From positions 146,056,697 to 146,120,696 of the forward strand of contig NC_086173.1 in NCBI RefSeq assembly GCF_023053635.1: a DNA stretch of 64,000 nt, given 5' to 3'. The notes beneath the pieces were generated by a model that searched no databases, was not told the origin of the DNA, and saw only the letters and a list, made by a program, of their open reading frames with translations. This DNA is from Elgaria multicarinata webbii (Eukaryota; Chordata; Lepidosauria; Squamata; Anguidae). The position numbers were made by a program, and so were the translations under genes. Positions 1 to 13,500 of the stretch are shown here, in pieces. How positions within the stretch are numbered: position 1 is the first letter of the stretch; the number at the start of each line of letters is the position of its first letter.

Positions 1-65
1 GGGAGCCTTTTTGGCAAAAGAGTGGGGGTATAAATGCTGTAAATAAATAATAAAATAGTAAAAAC
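1..65 (+). repeat. LINE 3' tail fragment
   Basis: The text runs from a GGGAGCC-type tail through 'ggtataaatgctg' into an AAATAAATAATAA run. Similar tails end other degraded LINE copies here, near 25235 and 55140. It is cut by the window edge, so the family is not certain. Confidence 0.45.
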
Positions 66-432
66 AAAGAAGCCCAGCTGGCATGTTTAGCCTGGAGAAG
101 ATTGAGGGGAGACATAATAGCTCTCTTCAAACACTTGAAAGGTTGTTACACGGAGGAGGGCCAGGATCTCTTCTCGATCATCCCAGAGTGCAGGACACGG
201 AACAATGGGCTCAAGTTACAGGAAGCCAGATTCTGGCTGGACATTAGGAAAAACTTCCTGACTGTTAGAGCAGTACAACAATGGAACCAGTTACCTAGGG
301 AGGTTGTGGGCTCTCCCACACTAGAGGCATTCAAGAGGCAGCTGGACAGCCATCTGTCAGGGATGCTTTAGGGTGGATTCCTGCATTGATGGCCTTAAAG
401 GCCCCTTCCAACTCTACTATTCTATGATCAGA
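66..432 (+). repeat. CR1 LINE 3' fragment (RT C-terminus plus 3' end)
   Basis: An 89-residue open frame gives the C-terminal end of a CR1-type reverse transcriptase ('LRGDIIALFKHLKGC' and 'WNQLPREVV'). It is followed by the CR1 3' end 'ccccttccaactctac' and 'attctatga'. The same family recurs at 30781, 43097, 44715 and 63594. It is 5'-truncated and lies in the 5' part of the gene 1 locus. Confidence 0.85.
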
Positions 433-846
433 CAAAGAGTCCCTCTAGCCCAGGAGCCTGCTTCTAACAGTGGTCAAACAAATGCCTCCAATGCAATAGC
501 TCTCCTGTCCTGTTTTTTCCCCCGTCAAGCAACTGGTATTCAGCCGTATCCTGCCTCTGAACACAGATGTTCAGGTTCCATTTTAACCCTTATTTCCATA
601 CAGTAGAAATAGCTCCTTCAGAGGAAAGATTTTCCTCCATATTGTAACAGCAGAGGAAAAAAATAAATTCTCCCTCCGTGCCTGTTACAATCCTTATAGA
701 TCATCAGCCCTCCTCAAATGATGCTGTTTGCATTTTTAAAAAACTACATGTTAAATGCAAAGATAGATTTAGCTTCACTTTTAGTTTGGCCCTAAGAAAG
801 CTGCCGCACATGGGCATAAGCTGCTGATTTTAGTGGTTGAGTGCTG
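433..846. other. Unassigned non-coding sequence
   Basis: AT-rich sequence between the CR1 tail and the long inverted repeat. No splice-bounded coding segment or known repeat was recognised. A TRIM RING exon was looked for on both strands and is absent. Confidence 0.5.
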
Positions 847-1363
847 TGCGTTACAAGTCACCAACTGACAGAGCTCCGGAAGTACCAGTAGGATGAATGA
901 GATAATAAATGAGAAAACAGTACAGTAATAAAATATCAGAGTAATAACTCAAATTAATAAAACTGAAACTTCCATTCTGAAAACTCATTTTAATCTAAAA
1001 TTGCACTCATACTAAGGGCATTTAGAATGAACTGAAAGTTCACAGAGAAAAGAGCAATGTCTCCCCTACAGAAATTCAGAAAAACAGTAATTTAGACCAA
1101 AATCTTCTTAAACTGTCTATTACTGTTTTTCTGAATTTCTGTAGGGGAGACATTGCTCTTTTCTCTGTGAACTTTCAGTTCATTCTAAATGCCCTTAGTA
1201 TGAGTGCAATTTTAGATTAAAATGAGTTTTCAGAATGGAAGTTTCAGTTTTATTAATTTGAGTTATTACTCTGATATTTTATTACTGTACTGTTTTCTCA
1301 TTTATTATCTCATTCATCCTACTGGTACTTCCGGAGCTCTGTCAGTTGGTGACTTGTAACGCA
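847..1363. repeat. Long inverted repeat, 245-bp arms
   Basis: The left arm (847-1091) and right arm (1119-1363) are reverse complements that pair about a single centre at 1105 with no length change. I saw no mismatch by eye. The spacer is 27 bp. Landmarks are 'gcgttacaagtcacc' at the left end and its complement at the right, and 'ctcccctacagaaattcag' near the centre. There is no clear target-site duplication and no coding content. It may be a foldback inverted duplication or a very young palindromic element. Confidence 0.9.
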
Positions 1364-2136
1364 TAGGGCAAGGAAATTCAGGAGAGCCAATGGCTGATCT
1401 CCACATATAATGTAATACCAAGGAATTGAAACCAAAAGTTATCAACTGCTTTTAACTTCTATTCACTTGCCTGAGTCATGAGAAACCAGGGGCAGTGTGG
1501 CAGAGTTTCGTTTCCTTTACAGATTTATGAAATTGTAGATTTATGATCCCCCCTGCACCTAAAATGTAAAAATATATAAGCAGAGGCAATGGCTTGGATC
1601 CTAACTACCCTTGAGCAGAACTCCGCTCATGGGATATTCTTGCTGGAGAAATGGGGGAAGTGATTTTTGTCAATTTCTTCTCCCCGCTGCAGCTCTCTGT
1701 ACCCCCTGAAAATCTGCTTTGTAGGATTGGGGGTTCCCGATTGGGGGTTGCCAGAACAGTGGTGAAGGTGCAGAACAGTGGGGGCCCAGAACAGTGGGGG
1801 ATACAGAGGATAGGGTGCGTCTTTCAGCTCGCTCTGAGCCTAGGATTTTTGTTTTCAGTACCAGAAGTGAACTGAACGGCTTTCCCACAAGAGTCCACTA
1901 CTGATCCTCACCCCCTGCTCTCTTCATTCCAGCAGCCTTACTTGGGTGGGGGAAATCATTTTTGTTGTTGCTACTGTTAAAAAATTGGAAGTCAGAAAAC
2001 CTTGCTGATCTACTAGAAATAACCCAGGGATCTATCAGTAGATCTTGATCTGCCTCCTGCCCACCCCTGTGTTATAACATACGGGAATGTGAGCTATGCA
2101 TCTCCAAATCTGTTTTGTAAACATTTTTTTTTGTAG
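1364..2136. other. Intronic sequence upstream of the first visible gene 1 exon
   Basis: No recognisable repeat or gene. It ends in a T-rich tract and TTTGTAG acceptor at 2131-2136 that opens the 96-nt coiled-coil exon. Short direct echoes ('agaacagtgg', 'gattgggggtt') lie at 1725-1800. Confidence 0.5.
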
Positions 2137-4005
2137 GAAAAAATTCAAGGTCATTTGAGACTTTTGAAGAAAGAGAAAGCAGAACTGGAGAAGCTTCAAA
2201 CAGATGGGGAGAACAAAAGACAAAAGTACATGGTAAGGTATTTGTTATTGTTAGTAGAAGGATGGGAAGCACTACATGAAGAGCTTTCCTTTTCTTTTTT
2301 CCCTACATAACCTCTAGATGGCACTGTGGTATAGTGGAATAGCATAAATATACCAGTGGAAAAAGTGTTTTCTTTTGCATACACAAATAATACTGCTTTC
2401 CCCCTGCTCTAAAAAAAACTTGCTGAAAGTGCTCTTTAAAAACAGAAGCAAAACTGGAGGGTCGCAACATTGTCTAAAGAACCTGTAAACAACTGTTGAG
2501 TAGGGAATGATGAACGCACAACAAATGCCTCTTGTAGAAAAGCTTTGTAAATTATGTGAAAGTTCTGCATTATCTTTTGAATAAAATGGCTGTCTTCTGC
2601 TTTCTGCTATGCATTAATAAGAGTCAGAAGTGATACGGTCAAGAATGAAAAATGTTCTTAAGAAGTTGTGAAAAATTCCTATGATTTCTATGCATCTGCT
2701 CCATCTCTAATTCTAATATTCCATTGTTTTGTTTCACCCCAGCAAAGGATAAACACAGAGAAACAGAAAGTTCTGGCTGCATTTCAGCATCTGAAGCATT
2801 TTCTAGAGGAACAGGAGGGACTCCTGCTGGCCCAGCTGGAACAACTGAAGGAAACATCTGTCACAATTAGAGATGAATATCTCGGAAAATTCTCAGATGA
2901 GGTTACCCGCCTCAGTACCCTAATTGCAGAAGTAGAGAATAAGTGTCAGCAGCCTGCCAGTGAGTTCTTGCAGGTAAAGCTAAGGGTTGGTACATACTTT
3001 TATCATTATCACTTTGTGAGCATCATCAGACAAGCATTTTATCGCACGCTCATTACTGGGCACTCACGGTTTTTCACAAGTCCTTTTGACAACGCTGTCA
3101 GCCTCCATGCATCTCCCGCCCCTTCTGCTCGTTTTTCTGTTGCAACAAAAGACCTGGAAAATCCAGTATTTTCAGCTGCAGCGAAACATCCTGCCATTTC
3201 CTGCTGTGTGCAGGAGAAGCAGCGGGATAAAAACGGCCACTGAATGGGCCATGTGGTCATTGTTTACTTCCTCTTTCTTCCCTGCGTAAAGAAAGAGGAA
3301 GTATTTTGGGACAGAAGCAGGGGGAGAAGTGATGGTAAAAAAAGTGGGATTCCCTGCTCCCCCCCCCCCCGCCCCCATATGACGATACTTTGTGTGTCTG
3401 CAACACACAGGATGTTGGGGCAGAAGTCCAAGGCCCCACTTAGCAGAATTTACACATTACTTGCTAAAGATGGGGAAGACATAAAAATATTAAGTCCAGA
3501 GTCTAAAAACTACCAAATTGCACCACTGCTGCAACATCAAGAATTAATTTGTGTGTGTGAATTAACCATCACAGATCTAACATTGCTGACACCACTTTCA
3601 CGTCACCTGATGTCTGCAGTGAAGTACTTTTCTGTATAGTTAGTCCACCCATTCATCTGCTAGCCATGAAGTGCTGAGTTATCAAGTGATGTGCACCAAA
3701 TATGAATCAGCCCTATAGTTATCTGTGCTACACAAAAGGAATATCCCAGCCTTGTTAGCATTTTGTAGTCAGAGCTTTTCGTCATCAGATCTTTCTTACT
3801 TTCCAGGTGTGAATAATCCATAGCAGGCAACTGTGCGGCAGCTAGCATGTCATGCCACCTTTCCTCAGCTGGAAAGGCTTTGGCCTGCAGCAGGATGAGT
3901 GACTACATGGGGATGTTGTCTGCTATGGATTATTCACACAGGTATCACAGTACGTTGTTCCTTTGTGCAAGGCCAATTAAAGGATTTGTTCCCTTCACTC
4001 TCTGT

Positions 4006-4046
<41 letters not shown>

Positions 4047-7000
4047 TAGTATCCAGGTAGTATCCAATGTTCATCCTAAGTAGAGTAGACCCATTAAAAT
4101 GAATGAGACTTAATCATTTCAATAGGTCTACTCTACATAGGAACATTAGATACTACCCAGGGTCTGCACACCATTCTCTATACACCGTGAGTCGGTTTGC
4201 ATGACATGCAGATGTTTAAGAAGCTAGAGTAGCTCATTAAACACTGCGTGCATGCCGCCCAATTTCCTAATTATCCTCGCTGGGCACAGCTTGTGGTTAC
4301 CTGTGAACCCAGGGAGGGTGGCTGGCTGGGGTAGTTAACAAACCACCGAGCAGCCCTGGAATAGGCCATGGGTTCTGAGTGGTTTGTTAACCTCCCTAGC
4401 CAGCCACCTTCATTGGGTCTGCATGTAACAAGCCGTGCTTGGCGAGGGTAACTAGGAAAATTAGGAAGCATGCTTGGCCTTGGATAATACGCTACCGTGG
4501 TTAATAAGTCACCTGCTTTTTGTGCAAATACAGTCAGTGTACAAGATGCAGATTTTGAGCTTTAAAGCCCGTAGTGGCTTGGGAGCAAGTTACCTGAAGG
4601 ATTGCCTTCTCCCATATGTAACTAACCCGAGATCACCTTTGGAAGCCTTTCTCTGCGTGCCCCTGCCAAGTGAGGTGCTATGGTGGAAGGGCCTTTTTGC
4701 TGATGGCACCCTGGCAGTGGAATGCCCTCCCCAGAAAGGTTCACCTTCCTTATAATCGTTTCAGTGTCAGATGAAAATCTTCTTACGCTCCATGTTTTTA
4801 TGTTCTTTTTATGTTTAGATCTGTGTACTTTAATCTATTGAATTTTAGATCTGCTTTCAGTGATGGTGTGTATTTTAGAGTTCTATACTTGCGGCTCCTT
4901 TTTGTTTTGTTTTGTGGATGATAGTTTTTGTATTTTAATATTTATTTATTTATTTAAAACATTTGTATCTCGCCCTATATCATTAAGATCTCAGGGCGGC
5001 ATAATATCTTATTGTTGTAAGCTCCCCAGATATTATAGGGCAGAATACAAATTCTGAAAGTAAATAAATATATCATTTGCCTATCCAAGGTCATTGTCAC
5101 TAACCTAATTCAAATAAACATTGGATATGATAGTAAAACAGGAAAATAAATTATTTTAAAAATCCAGTTACCCAAAATGGAAGGTAAAGAGGTAAAATAA
5201 AGTAACTTGGGCTACAGCCCCTGAACTGTTTGCTTTCTATCTCTTCTCTGTAGGGCATCAGAATCACCTTGAGCAGGTATGTAACTGTGTATCTTCAAAG
5301 AATTGAAAAGATTACTGGTAATAAAGGGAAATCAATCGCCTACTCTCCACCAAGGATAGTTTCAAATTACAGAAAGGTAGATCCAGATGATGGAATTGAG
5401 TAGATCAGGTGCAGAACCTCAGGCCTAAATCTGGACCTCTTGGGATCCCAATGCAGCCCTCCAGGGTTGCCCAGATGGACCTTAGCACTTACCACCAATT
5501 ATTTTGTGGTTCTCTGGGTTTTGTGCAATTTTTCCCCCCATTCTAAAATGTTGAAATGGGTTTCCTAAGGATTCGTTACTGGCGGTAAGAGTTTTAAAGC
5601 TAGAAGATGCTGGTCTCCCCCCCCCCCCCTTTGCTCCATCAAATTGGCATGATGAGGCCTGAAGAGCTTCTCTGAAAAGGAATTTGGCTCCTGGGCTGAA
5701 AGAGGCTCAGTCCCCCTGCAGTAGTTAATGTGGCTACTTTCATATACCTGAAACAAGCCTGGGCCGTGTTTGGATGGCGTGGCGTCTGCACCCCAAAGCC
5801 TCGAACTTCTGCATTGGTGCTCCTTCCCGTTATCTGCACAGGAAGGGGAGCAAGGGTGGGGTTTGCGTAAAGGAGCCACTGCCCCCCCCCCCCCGCGCTC
5901 ATGCACCCAAGCCCATGTGTGCCGTGGGACATTGCACAGGCACTCAGGGGTGGCAGCCTTTGGGGGGGGGGGTTCCCTCTGTAAATGCAAAGCTTTGTAC
6001 TTCCAGGAAAAAAAACAGGTGGTGGGAGGGGGTAGAGGAACGGGGTGCTCTGGCTTTGCACAAACCCCCTTTTGCCTATTTATTTATTATTATTTTAAAT
6101 GACGGCCCACAGAGGCGTGGAGGTGATCCAGTGACATTTTGGCTTGCTGGTCCACCCCCTTCCCTGCCCAGCCTAGGGCAACCAATCAGGGGTCCCCATC
6201 GGCTGTGGCATGCCTCCGCAGCAAGGCAACAAATGGCAGATGCCATCGTATAGATGATCTGCTGCCACTCTGAATCCATCCCGGGGCAAACCCCTCGTCA
6301 AGATGTACCCCAGCAGTGAGGAATGTTGCATTGGCTCTGGGGAAGCACATCAGGGGCTGCATGCCCACAGTGGCAGAGGAGAGGGGGCGAGCCCAAAATG
6401 AGGAGGGCCACCCCCTCCGTTTCACACACACTGCAAAAACAGCTCCCTCTCTTTGAGCTATAGCAGCAATGAAGAGGGTGCTACTGCTCCTTCGAGAACT
6501 TCTGCTTCCAAGACATTTAGGTAGGTAGGCTGAATCCCAGCCTAAGGACTGGAGGTTGCCCACGACTGCATCTCATCTATATCTGCATCTCATCTATATC
6601 TGAATTTCCCCGCAGAAAAAGGCCTGTATGCCTTCACAGGAGATGGTAACGCAATGGAAAAATTGGATTGTGTGCTGCAAAAGTAATCAGTGGTATTTTA
6701 ACCTTCTCCCAAAAGGTCATTTTGAGTGATGTTGTCTTAATCCCATTCTCAAATAGCCAAGTTAACTCATTATAAAAGGAGAAAAACGCAATGTTTTTTG
6801 AGATCAATGTAAAAACAGAAGGTCTTCTGACAAAGTGCTGTTTAAGATGACAAGAGAACATTCTTTTTATACATAGTGCTTCAAAAACATGCATATGTGA
6901 ATCAGACTTAGAGCTTCATCCCACATACCTGCTACCTTTGAATTATCCCCGTAGCACTAAGCTTTCGCCGTTATTGTTTTTGCTACTGGGAGGCAACGAT

Positions 7001-7492
7001 GCTTTGCATACCAGGAAGTGAGTTTAAGGGGGGAAATGTAAAAAAAAAAACACCATTAAAAATCAACAGATGACCCAATCCAATTAAAATTGGGTATGCT
7101 TTAAGCTCTTCCTAATATCTATTACTGTGCCAATTTTGGTGTCTTTATCTTTAAAGCTTACGCAGATGTAAGCATTTCTTTAAAATCCTGCTCCTGCGCC
7201 CCAGCGGCGGCTCGGAAGATATGCTCAAAAACTAGTGGCTAAATATGGCAAATCTTTTGGCTTTATAGCACAATTAAGGCAGGATGCATGGGAATACTTC
7301 ACAATCAAAGCAGATTATAAGGTGGAAAACTTCGCAGTCCTTTGCATGCAATTCGCAGTGATTGCACAGTATAACGCCGGTGTGATGAAGCTCTTCAAGC
7401 ACCAAAGACAGATGGCAGGAAACAATTCTTTATGTGGGGCTTTATCTCCTCAGGAGCTCTGCGCCCATTGGTGGTGGGGTTGGGGGAGGGAG

Positions 7493-7538
<46 letters not shown>

Positions 7539-10500
7539 CCTTTGAGAGCATGAACACTTGTGCGCATCTTCTGTTGTCTTTAAAAAAAGAAAATGGCGGC
7601 TGCAACGTCCTCTCCTTCTGAGGCCGTCGCGTGCTGCGTGTAAACAGAGGGGGGATCTTGCGATAAACACAGCGCAAAATCTTCACCCGTGTTGTGCAAT
7701 AACAGGTAGGTCTAGCTGAGGCCAAAGTATTTCTTAACATTCCTTGTTAAGTCTTTCTATACCACACGTTTATTTGTGCTCATGATTCCTCAGCCACAGC
7801 TGTTTCTGGGTGCTTCACATGTCATCTAGGGCCTCTCCTGTGCTTTGCAACCATGTGGTTTTTTTCTAACAAGGAAGTTGGTGTTTCCTTCAATGGCAGT
7901 ATGAGACCCTGGTGTATTTGTGCAAGTCTGCTATAACACAGCACCACCTAGTAATTGTGTAATGGAACATTAAGAAAGACAGAGAAAGAACCCCCCACAA
8001 AAAAAATGTAAAGGAGCTGATTTTAATCCCACAAAGAATCCAGAAGCAAAAGCCTCAGTAAAGTAGTAGGTTAAAAGCCTCATGTAGAAAAGTCAGTTAT
8101 CAAGTATTTCAGTGCTGCGTGTAAACAGAGGGGGGATCTTGTGATAAACACAGCGCAAAATCTTCACCCCTGTGTTGTGCAACAACAGGTAGGTCTAGCT
8201 GAGGCCAAAGTCAAGAATTCATGGACCCTGAATTGGATTGGGACATTAGGATATGGATGGTCCCCCCCCCACTCCAGACTCTTTACCCTTGTGCCATTGA
8301 CCTGATGAAATCCCTCCCCACCACATACCCATTATTTAAAAATGAGAAGGGAAGAGAAACCTTTCTGCTAAAAACCTTTCTGCTCAGCTAAAAACCTTTC
8401 TTTTTCCTAAAGCTTTTAAAACTTGATTTTGCTCTGACTTTATACTGTTAGTTTTACCCTACCCTGTGCCTGTTTGGTGCATTCTCTTCCCCTCCTTATT
8501 GTTTTATTATGATTTTATTAGAATGTAAGCCTATACGGCAGGGTCTTGCTATTTACTGTTTTACTCTGTACAGCACCATGTACATTGATGGTGCTATATA
8601 AATAAATAAATAATAATAAGTGTTTTGTCCGGGGAGCATTGCTTGTTTTTATAACTATCTGGTTTTTCTTCTGTCTACAAGGTGCGAGGAGAAAACATTT
8701 CAGAAGGCAACGGACATTGCCCCTGAGCTAGAAAAGAGTCTGAATAAAATAAGTAAAAAAATTACTGTTCTAACCACGACATTAAAGAAATGCAAAGGTA
8801 CAAAGAAAATAGAAGAGACTGCAGATATTTGAATCTCTTTTTATTTATTTTATTGGTGCCTGTATCCTGATATAAAGCTCCATCTGACGAACGTTTTATT
8901 GCACGCTTGTTACTGGGCACTCACCGAGTTTGCTCAGGTCCCTCACATGACGTTGTCTGCCTCCCGCACACCTTCCGTCCCTTCTGGCCTTCCCTTTGTG
9001 ACAAAAAACCCCCTGGTTAAGTCCGATGTATTTTTAAACATGGAATTGCTGCTCTCTCCTGCTGTGTGCAGGAGAAGCAGCGCCATTACAACAGCGGACT
9101 CAATGGGCCTTGTTATTATTATTATTATTATTATTATTTATTTATATAGCACCATCAATGTACATGGTGCTGTACAGAGTAAAACAGTAAATAGCAAGAC
9201 CCTGACGCATAGGCTTACAATCTAATAAAATCATAGTAAAACAATAAGGAGGGGAAGAGAATGCAAACAGGTACAGGGTAGGGTAAGCAGGCACTGGGTA
9301 GGGAAAAACTAACAGTAGAAAGTAACAGTAGAAGTCTGCACAACATCAAGTTTTAAAAGCTTTAGGAAAAAGAAAAGTTTTTAGTTGAGCTTTAAAAGCT
9401 GCGGTTGAACTTGTAGTTCTCAAATGTTCTGGAAGAGCGTTCCAGGCGTAAGGGGCAGCAGACGAAAATGGACGAAGCCGAGCAAGGGAAGTAGAGGCCC
9501 TTGGGCAGGCGAGAAACATGGCATCAGAGGAGCGAAGAGCACGAGCGGGGCAATAGTGTGAGATGAGAGAGGAGAGATAGGAAGGAGCTAGACCGTGAAA
9601 AGCTTTGAAGGTTAACAGGAGAAGTTTATATTGGATTCTGACCGGAAGCCAATGAAGAGATTTCAGAAGCGGAGTAACATGGTCGGAGCGGCGAGCCAAG
9701 AAGATGATCTTTGCGGCAGAGTGGTGAACAGAAACCAACGGACTGATGTGAGAAGAAGGACGGCCAGAGAGAAGAAGGTTGCAGTAGTCCAACCGTGAAA
9801 TAACCAGTGCATGAACAAGCGTCTTGGCAGAAGAGACAGACAAAAATGATCGAATCCTGGCAATATTATACAGGAAAAATCGACAAGATTTAGCTACTGC
9901 CTCAATATGAGGAATAAAGGAGAGCGAGGAGTCGAAGATAAAGCCAAGGCTACGAGCTTCCTTGACCGGAGTAAGCGTAACATCATTGACAGTAAGAGAG
10001 AATGAGAGATGAGGAGAAGGTTTAGGAGGAAAAACAAGCAATTCAGTCTTTGCCATGTTAAGCTTCAAGCGACGATGAAGCAGCCAAGCTGAGATATCTG
10101 AAAGACATGCCGAGATACGATCGTGAACATCAGGAGAAAGTTCCGGAGATGACAGATATAGTTGTGTATCATCGGCGTACAGATGATATTGGAGGCCATG
10201 AGATTGAATAAGCTTGCCCAAGGGCAACATGTATAAGGAAAACAACAACGGGCCAAGCACCGAGCCTTGCGGAACCCCTACTGAAAGGGGAAAGGAGGAA
10301 GACGAGCTGCCATTAGCCAACACGCTGAAAGAGCGACCCGCTAGATAGGAGGCAAACCAGTTATAGACAGAGCCACAAAATCCAAGGTCATGAAGGGAAT
10401 CTAAGAGAAGATCATGATCAACCGTGTCAAAGGCTGCAGTTAGATCAAGGAGAATAAGAACGGAATAATGGCCTTTAGACTTGGCAGTAAGGAGATCATT

Positions 10501-13500
10501 GGTGATCTTAGTAAGGGCTGTTTCGGTGGAATGCAGAGGACGGAATCCAGATTGAAATGGATCCAAAGCATAGTTACTAGAAAGAAAGTCAAGACAGCGA
10601 GAGTAGACCGCACGCTCCAGGATCTTTGAAACAAACGGCAACAAAGAGACAGGTCGGTAGTTAGATAGAGATAGCCTATCAAGAGTAGGTTTCTTGAGAA
10701 TGGGAGAGACTGTAGCATGTTTAAAAGCAGAAGGAAATGAACCAGAGGACAGAGAAAGATTAATAATATGTAGCAAGGAAGTATGCTCGTTGCATACTTC
10801 CTCTTTTGAAAGAGTTAGCAACTGAGGAAGGAAAACACGGGTGGAGAAGCGACGGTAGGAAGCGTGTTTCCCCCTGGTGTGATGGAGCTTATAGTGGAGG
10901 TGTGGCTATTTCTTTTCACTATGGGTTTGCATTGTGCAAAATGGAAGATTTAAACAAGAAAATAGACAAATTTCTTGCCTTCTCAGTGCTGTTTTTGAAG
11001 ACAATATTCTATTTTTCCTGAAATATTTCTATTTATGTACATAAAATAGTTAATTTGCTCTTAATTATATCAGTGTTACTTTTATACGTATGACCGGTTT
11101 GCAGTCTGGGGGTGCAGGTTACTCTTGTATTCCATGATTCTGCTTGATGATCAGGTGGCAGCTATAGCTCAGAGTGCCTGTGCACATCTTTGTCTGATGC
11201 ACCAGCTGTATTCTCTCTTGGGTAAAGCAGGTCTGGCCACTGTTATACATGCCTTGGTCACATTAAGATTAGGTAACTGTAGTGCTCTATATGGGTCTGC
11301 CCTTGAAAAGTGTTAAAATGCATCTGGTACAAAATGTAGGTAGGGCTTGCTGCTGGGAACCAGTGCTTTTTAATCTGCACTCGTGTGTTTCTGAACTCAG
11401 TTCAAAGTGCTGATTATTACCTATACAGCCCTAAATAGCTTGGGAGCAGGATATGTGAAGGGCTGCCTCTTCCCACATAAATCTGCCAGCTCACTGCCTA
11501 CTTCACGAGGCTTTTCCCCATACCCCTCTGTTCTAGCAGCAGGGATATTTTTGGTCCCTGCTGCTAGAACAGTTTTAATAAGTCTTTTTATCCTCCTTTC
11601 TGTGTTTTTCAAGTTTTCATTTTTTAGGTATATCTTTTAACAATGCAATCTGTCTTGGGAGCCCTCCTGAGGTCTGAAAGCAAGGCTAGAAGTAATTGTA
11701 TAAACAAACGAACCATCGCCAATAGGTCACAGATTTGAGAAACATGCTTTGGGAACACCTTACTGCCCCCATCGTTAAAAATAATATATAAGCTTGAGGT
11801 ATTTCAAATACTTACCGTGCTATGTTTACCTTTTTCAATGAGATATCCTCTAATAGAATTTTCCATTTGTATCTGTCTGTCTGGAAATTGCATTTTCTCT
11901 CCTGGAAGTATTTCTCAGTAATCTTTGATAAGAGGTAACGGATTGTGTTTTGAGGAGCAGGTGTTTTAAATATGATCAAAGCCAGAGGCATTCTGTGGCC
12001 TTTCCACATGTAATCTTTGCAGAATCCTTGGTTTTCCTTTTCTGAGAACTATATCATTGAGGATATTTTAAAATATTTTCTCTCTTGCACCTGTTCATTT
12101 CATCAGGTATTTTGTCAAAAGAATTGAAGAAAGAAGAAAAAGATACATTTCTTGATGCATACCAAACTGGTGAGAGTTTATCAGAAAACTGTAGAGGTTA
12201 ATGGGATCAAAGGGCCACCTAGTCTAGTCTACTCCCTATATGGTGAGGCGGAACCATCCATCTATAAATCCCAAATCACAGTATGCTATAAGCAGGCATT
12301 TATTTCCATCAATGGGGGAAAAAAGTATTTGAGTAGTTCCAAATAACTCAAGCAAATGAGCATAGCTGCATGCTGTTAAAGATGCTATCAGCCAACATGG
12401 CGAGGCTAAAAAAAAAGGTCCCTTTAGACCCCAAATGCAGTGATCATTCAGACCAAGAGTACAGACAAATCCCATTCATCATCCTAAAGCAATGTCTTGG
12501 GCTAAATGCAAATATTCTAAATATGGCAGTCTTTGATGCCTCAAGAAAATGAGCGAGTGGTGGAAGAAACCATGGTGGCTTTCTGGCTACCATGTTTGTG
12601 GGCTGCATCTACATTACAAATATATCACCAGTTTACTGTCATGGCTTCCTTCAAAAAACTCTTACGAATTGTAATCTGGTAGGATGCTCAGAATGATCTC
12701 TTAGAGGACTTTAGCTTCCTTCCATATCAGAACTACAGATTCCTAGAACAGCCTTCTCCAGCCAGGTTCCCTCCAGATATTTTGGACTACAATGCTCAAT
12801 AGCTGGGGATTATGGGAGCTGTAATCTGAAACATCTGGAGGGCACCGTGCTGGGGAAGGCTATCCTAGAAAGTGGAAATGGCTGTTAAAGCTAGTTTAAA
12901 TCTGTAATATGGGTCTGTTGCTGGTGGAGTTCAGGTTAACGGACTGCAGGTACCAACTCAATTGCTGGAGAGATTCCCACCCACGGCCCCCATCTTCTTT
13001 CCCACGAATATCCCCCCAGGACTTCTTATTTTTATGCCCCATATTCCCAGATAAACAGATGCTAATATACAGATTCTTTCTCTCCAGTGAATGTGACTCT
13101 GGATGTGGAGACAGCCAATCCTTTCCTCATCCTCTCTGCAGATTTGAAAAGTGTACGACTAGGGACTGAAGAGCAAGTACTTCCCATCACTCCAAAGAGA
13201 TTTCTTTCCGACTACTGTGTGCTGGGCAAGGAGGGATTCATCTCTGAGAAAGTTACTTTTGTAGTGAACGTTGGACATTCATCTGGATGGGCTATAGGAC
13301 TTGCCAGAGAATCTGTAAAAAGAAAACCAAGAGTTAATTTTAAAATTGAGGAGGGGATCTGGGGACTTTACTGTGCCAGGGGGGAGTATCAAACTCTTAC
13401 TCTGCCTTGCACCAAATTGTCTCTGCCATGGAAGCCCAAGAAAATTAGAGCTTTACTTGATTATGAAGGTGGAGAAGTGGTCTTTTGTGATGAGGAGAAC

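Noticed and set aside
3847-4083. Frame with Thr-His repeats
   Set aside because: It is a translation of the AC microsatellite.
5565-6253. Overlapping frames of 110-159 codons on both strands
   Set aside because: They come from GC-rich low complexity and homopolymer C/G runs. They have no family signature and no splice context, and they sit inside gene 1 intron 4.
7235-7740. Frames with Tyr-Ile runs
   Set aside because: They read through the TA microsatellite and a MITE end.
11125-11316. Possible tRNA-like 'gctatagctcagag' motif
   Set aside because: It lies inside degraded LINE RT sequence and has no B-box partner at the right spacing.
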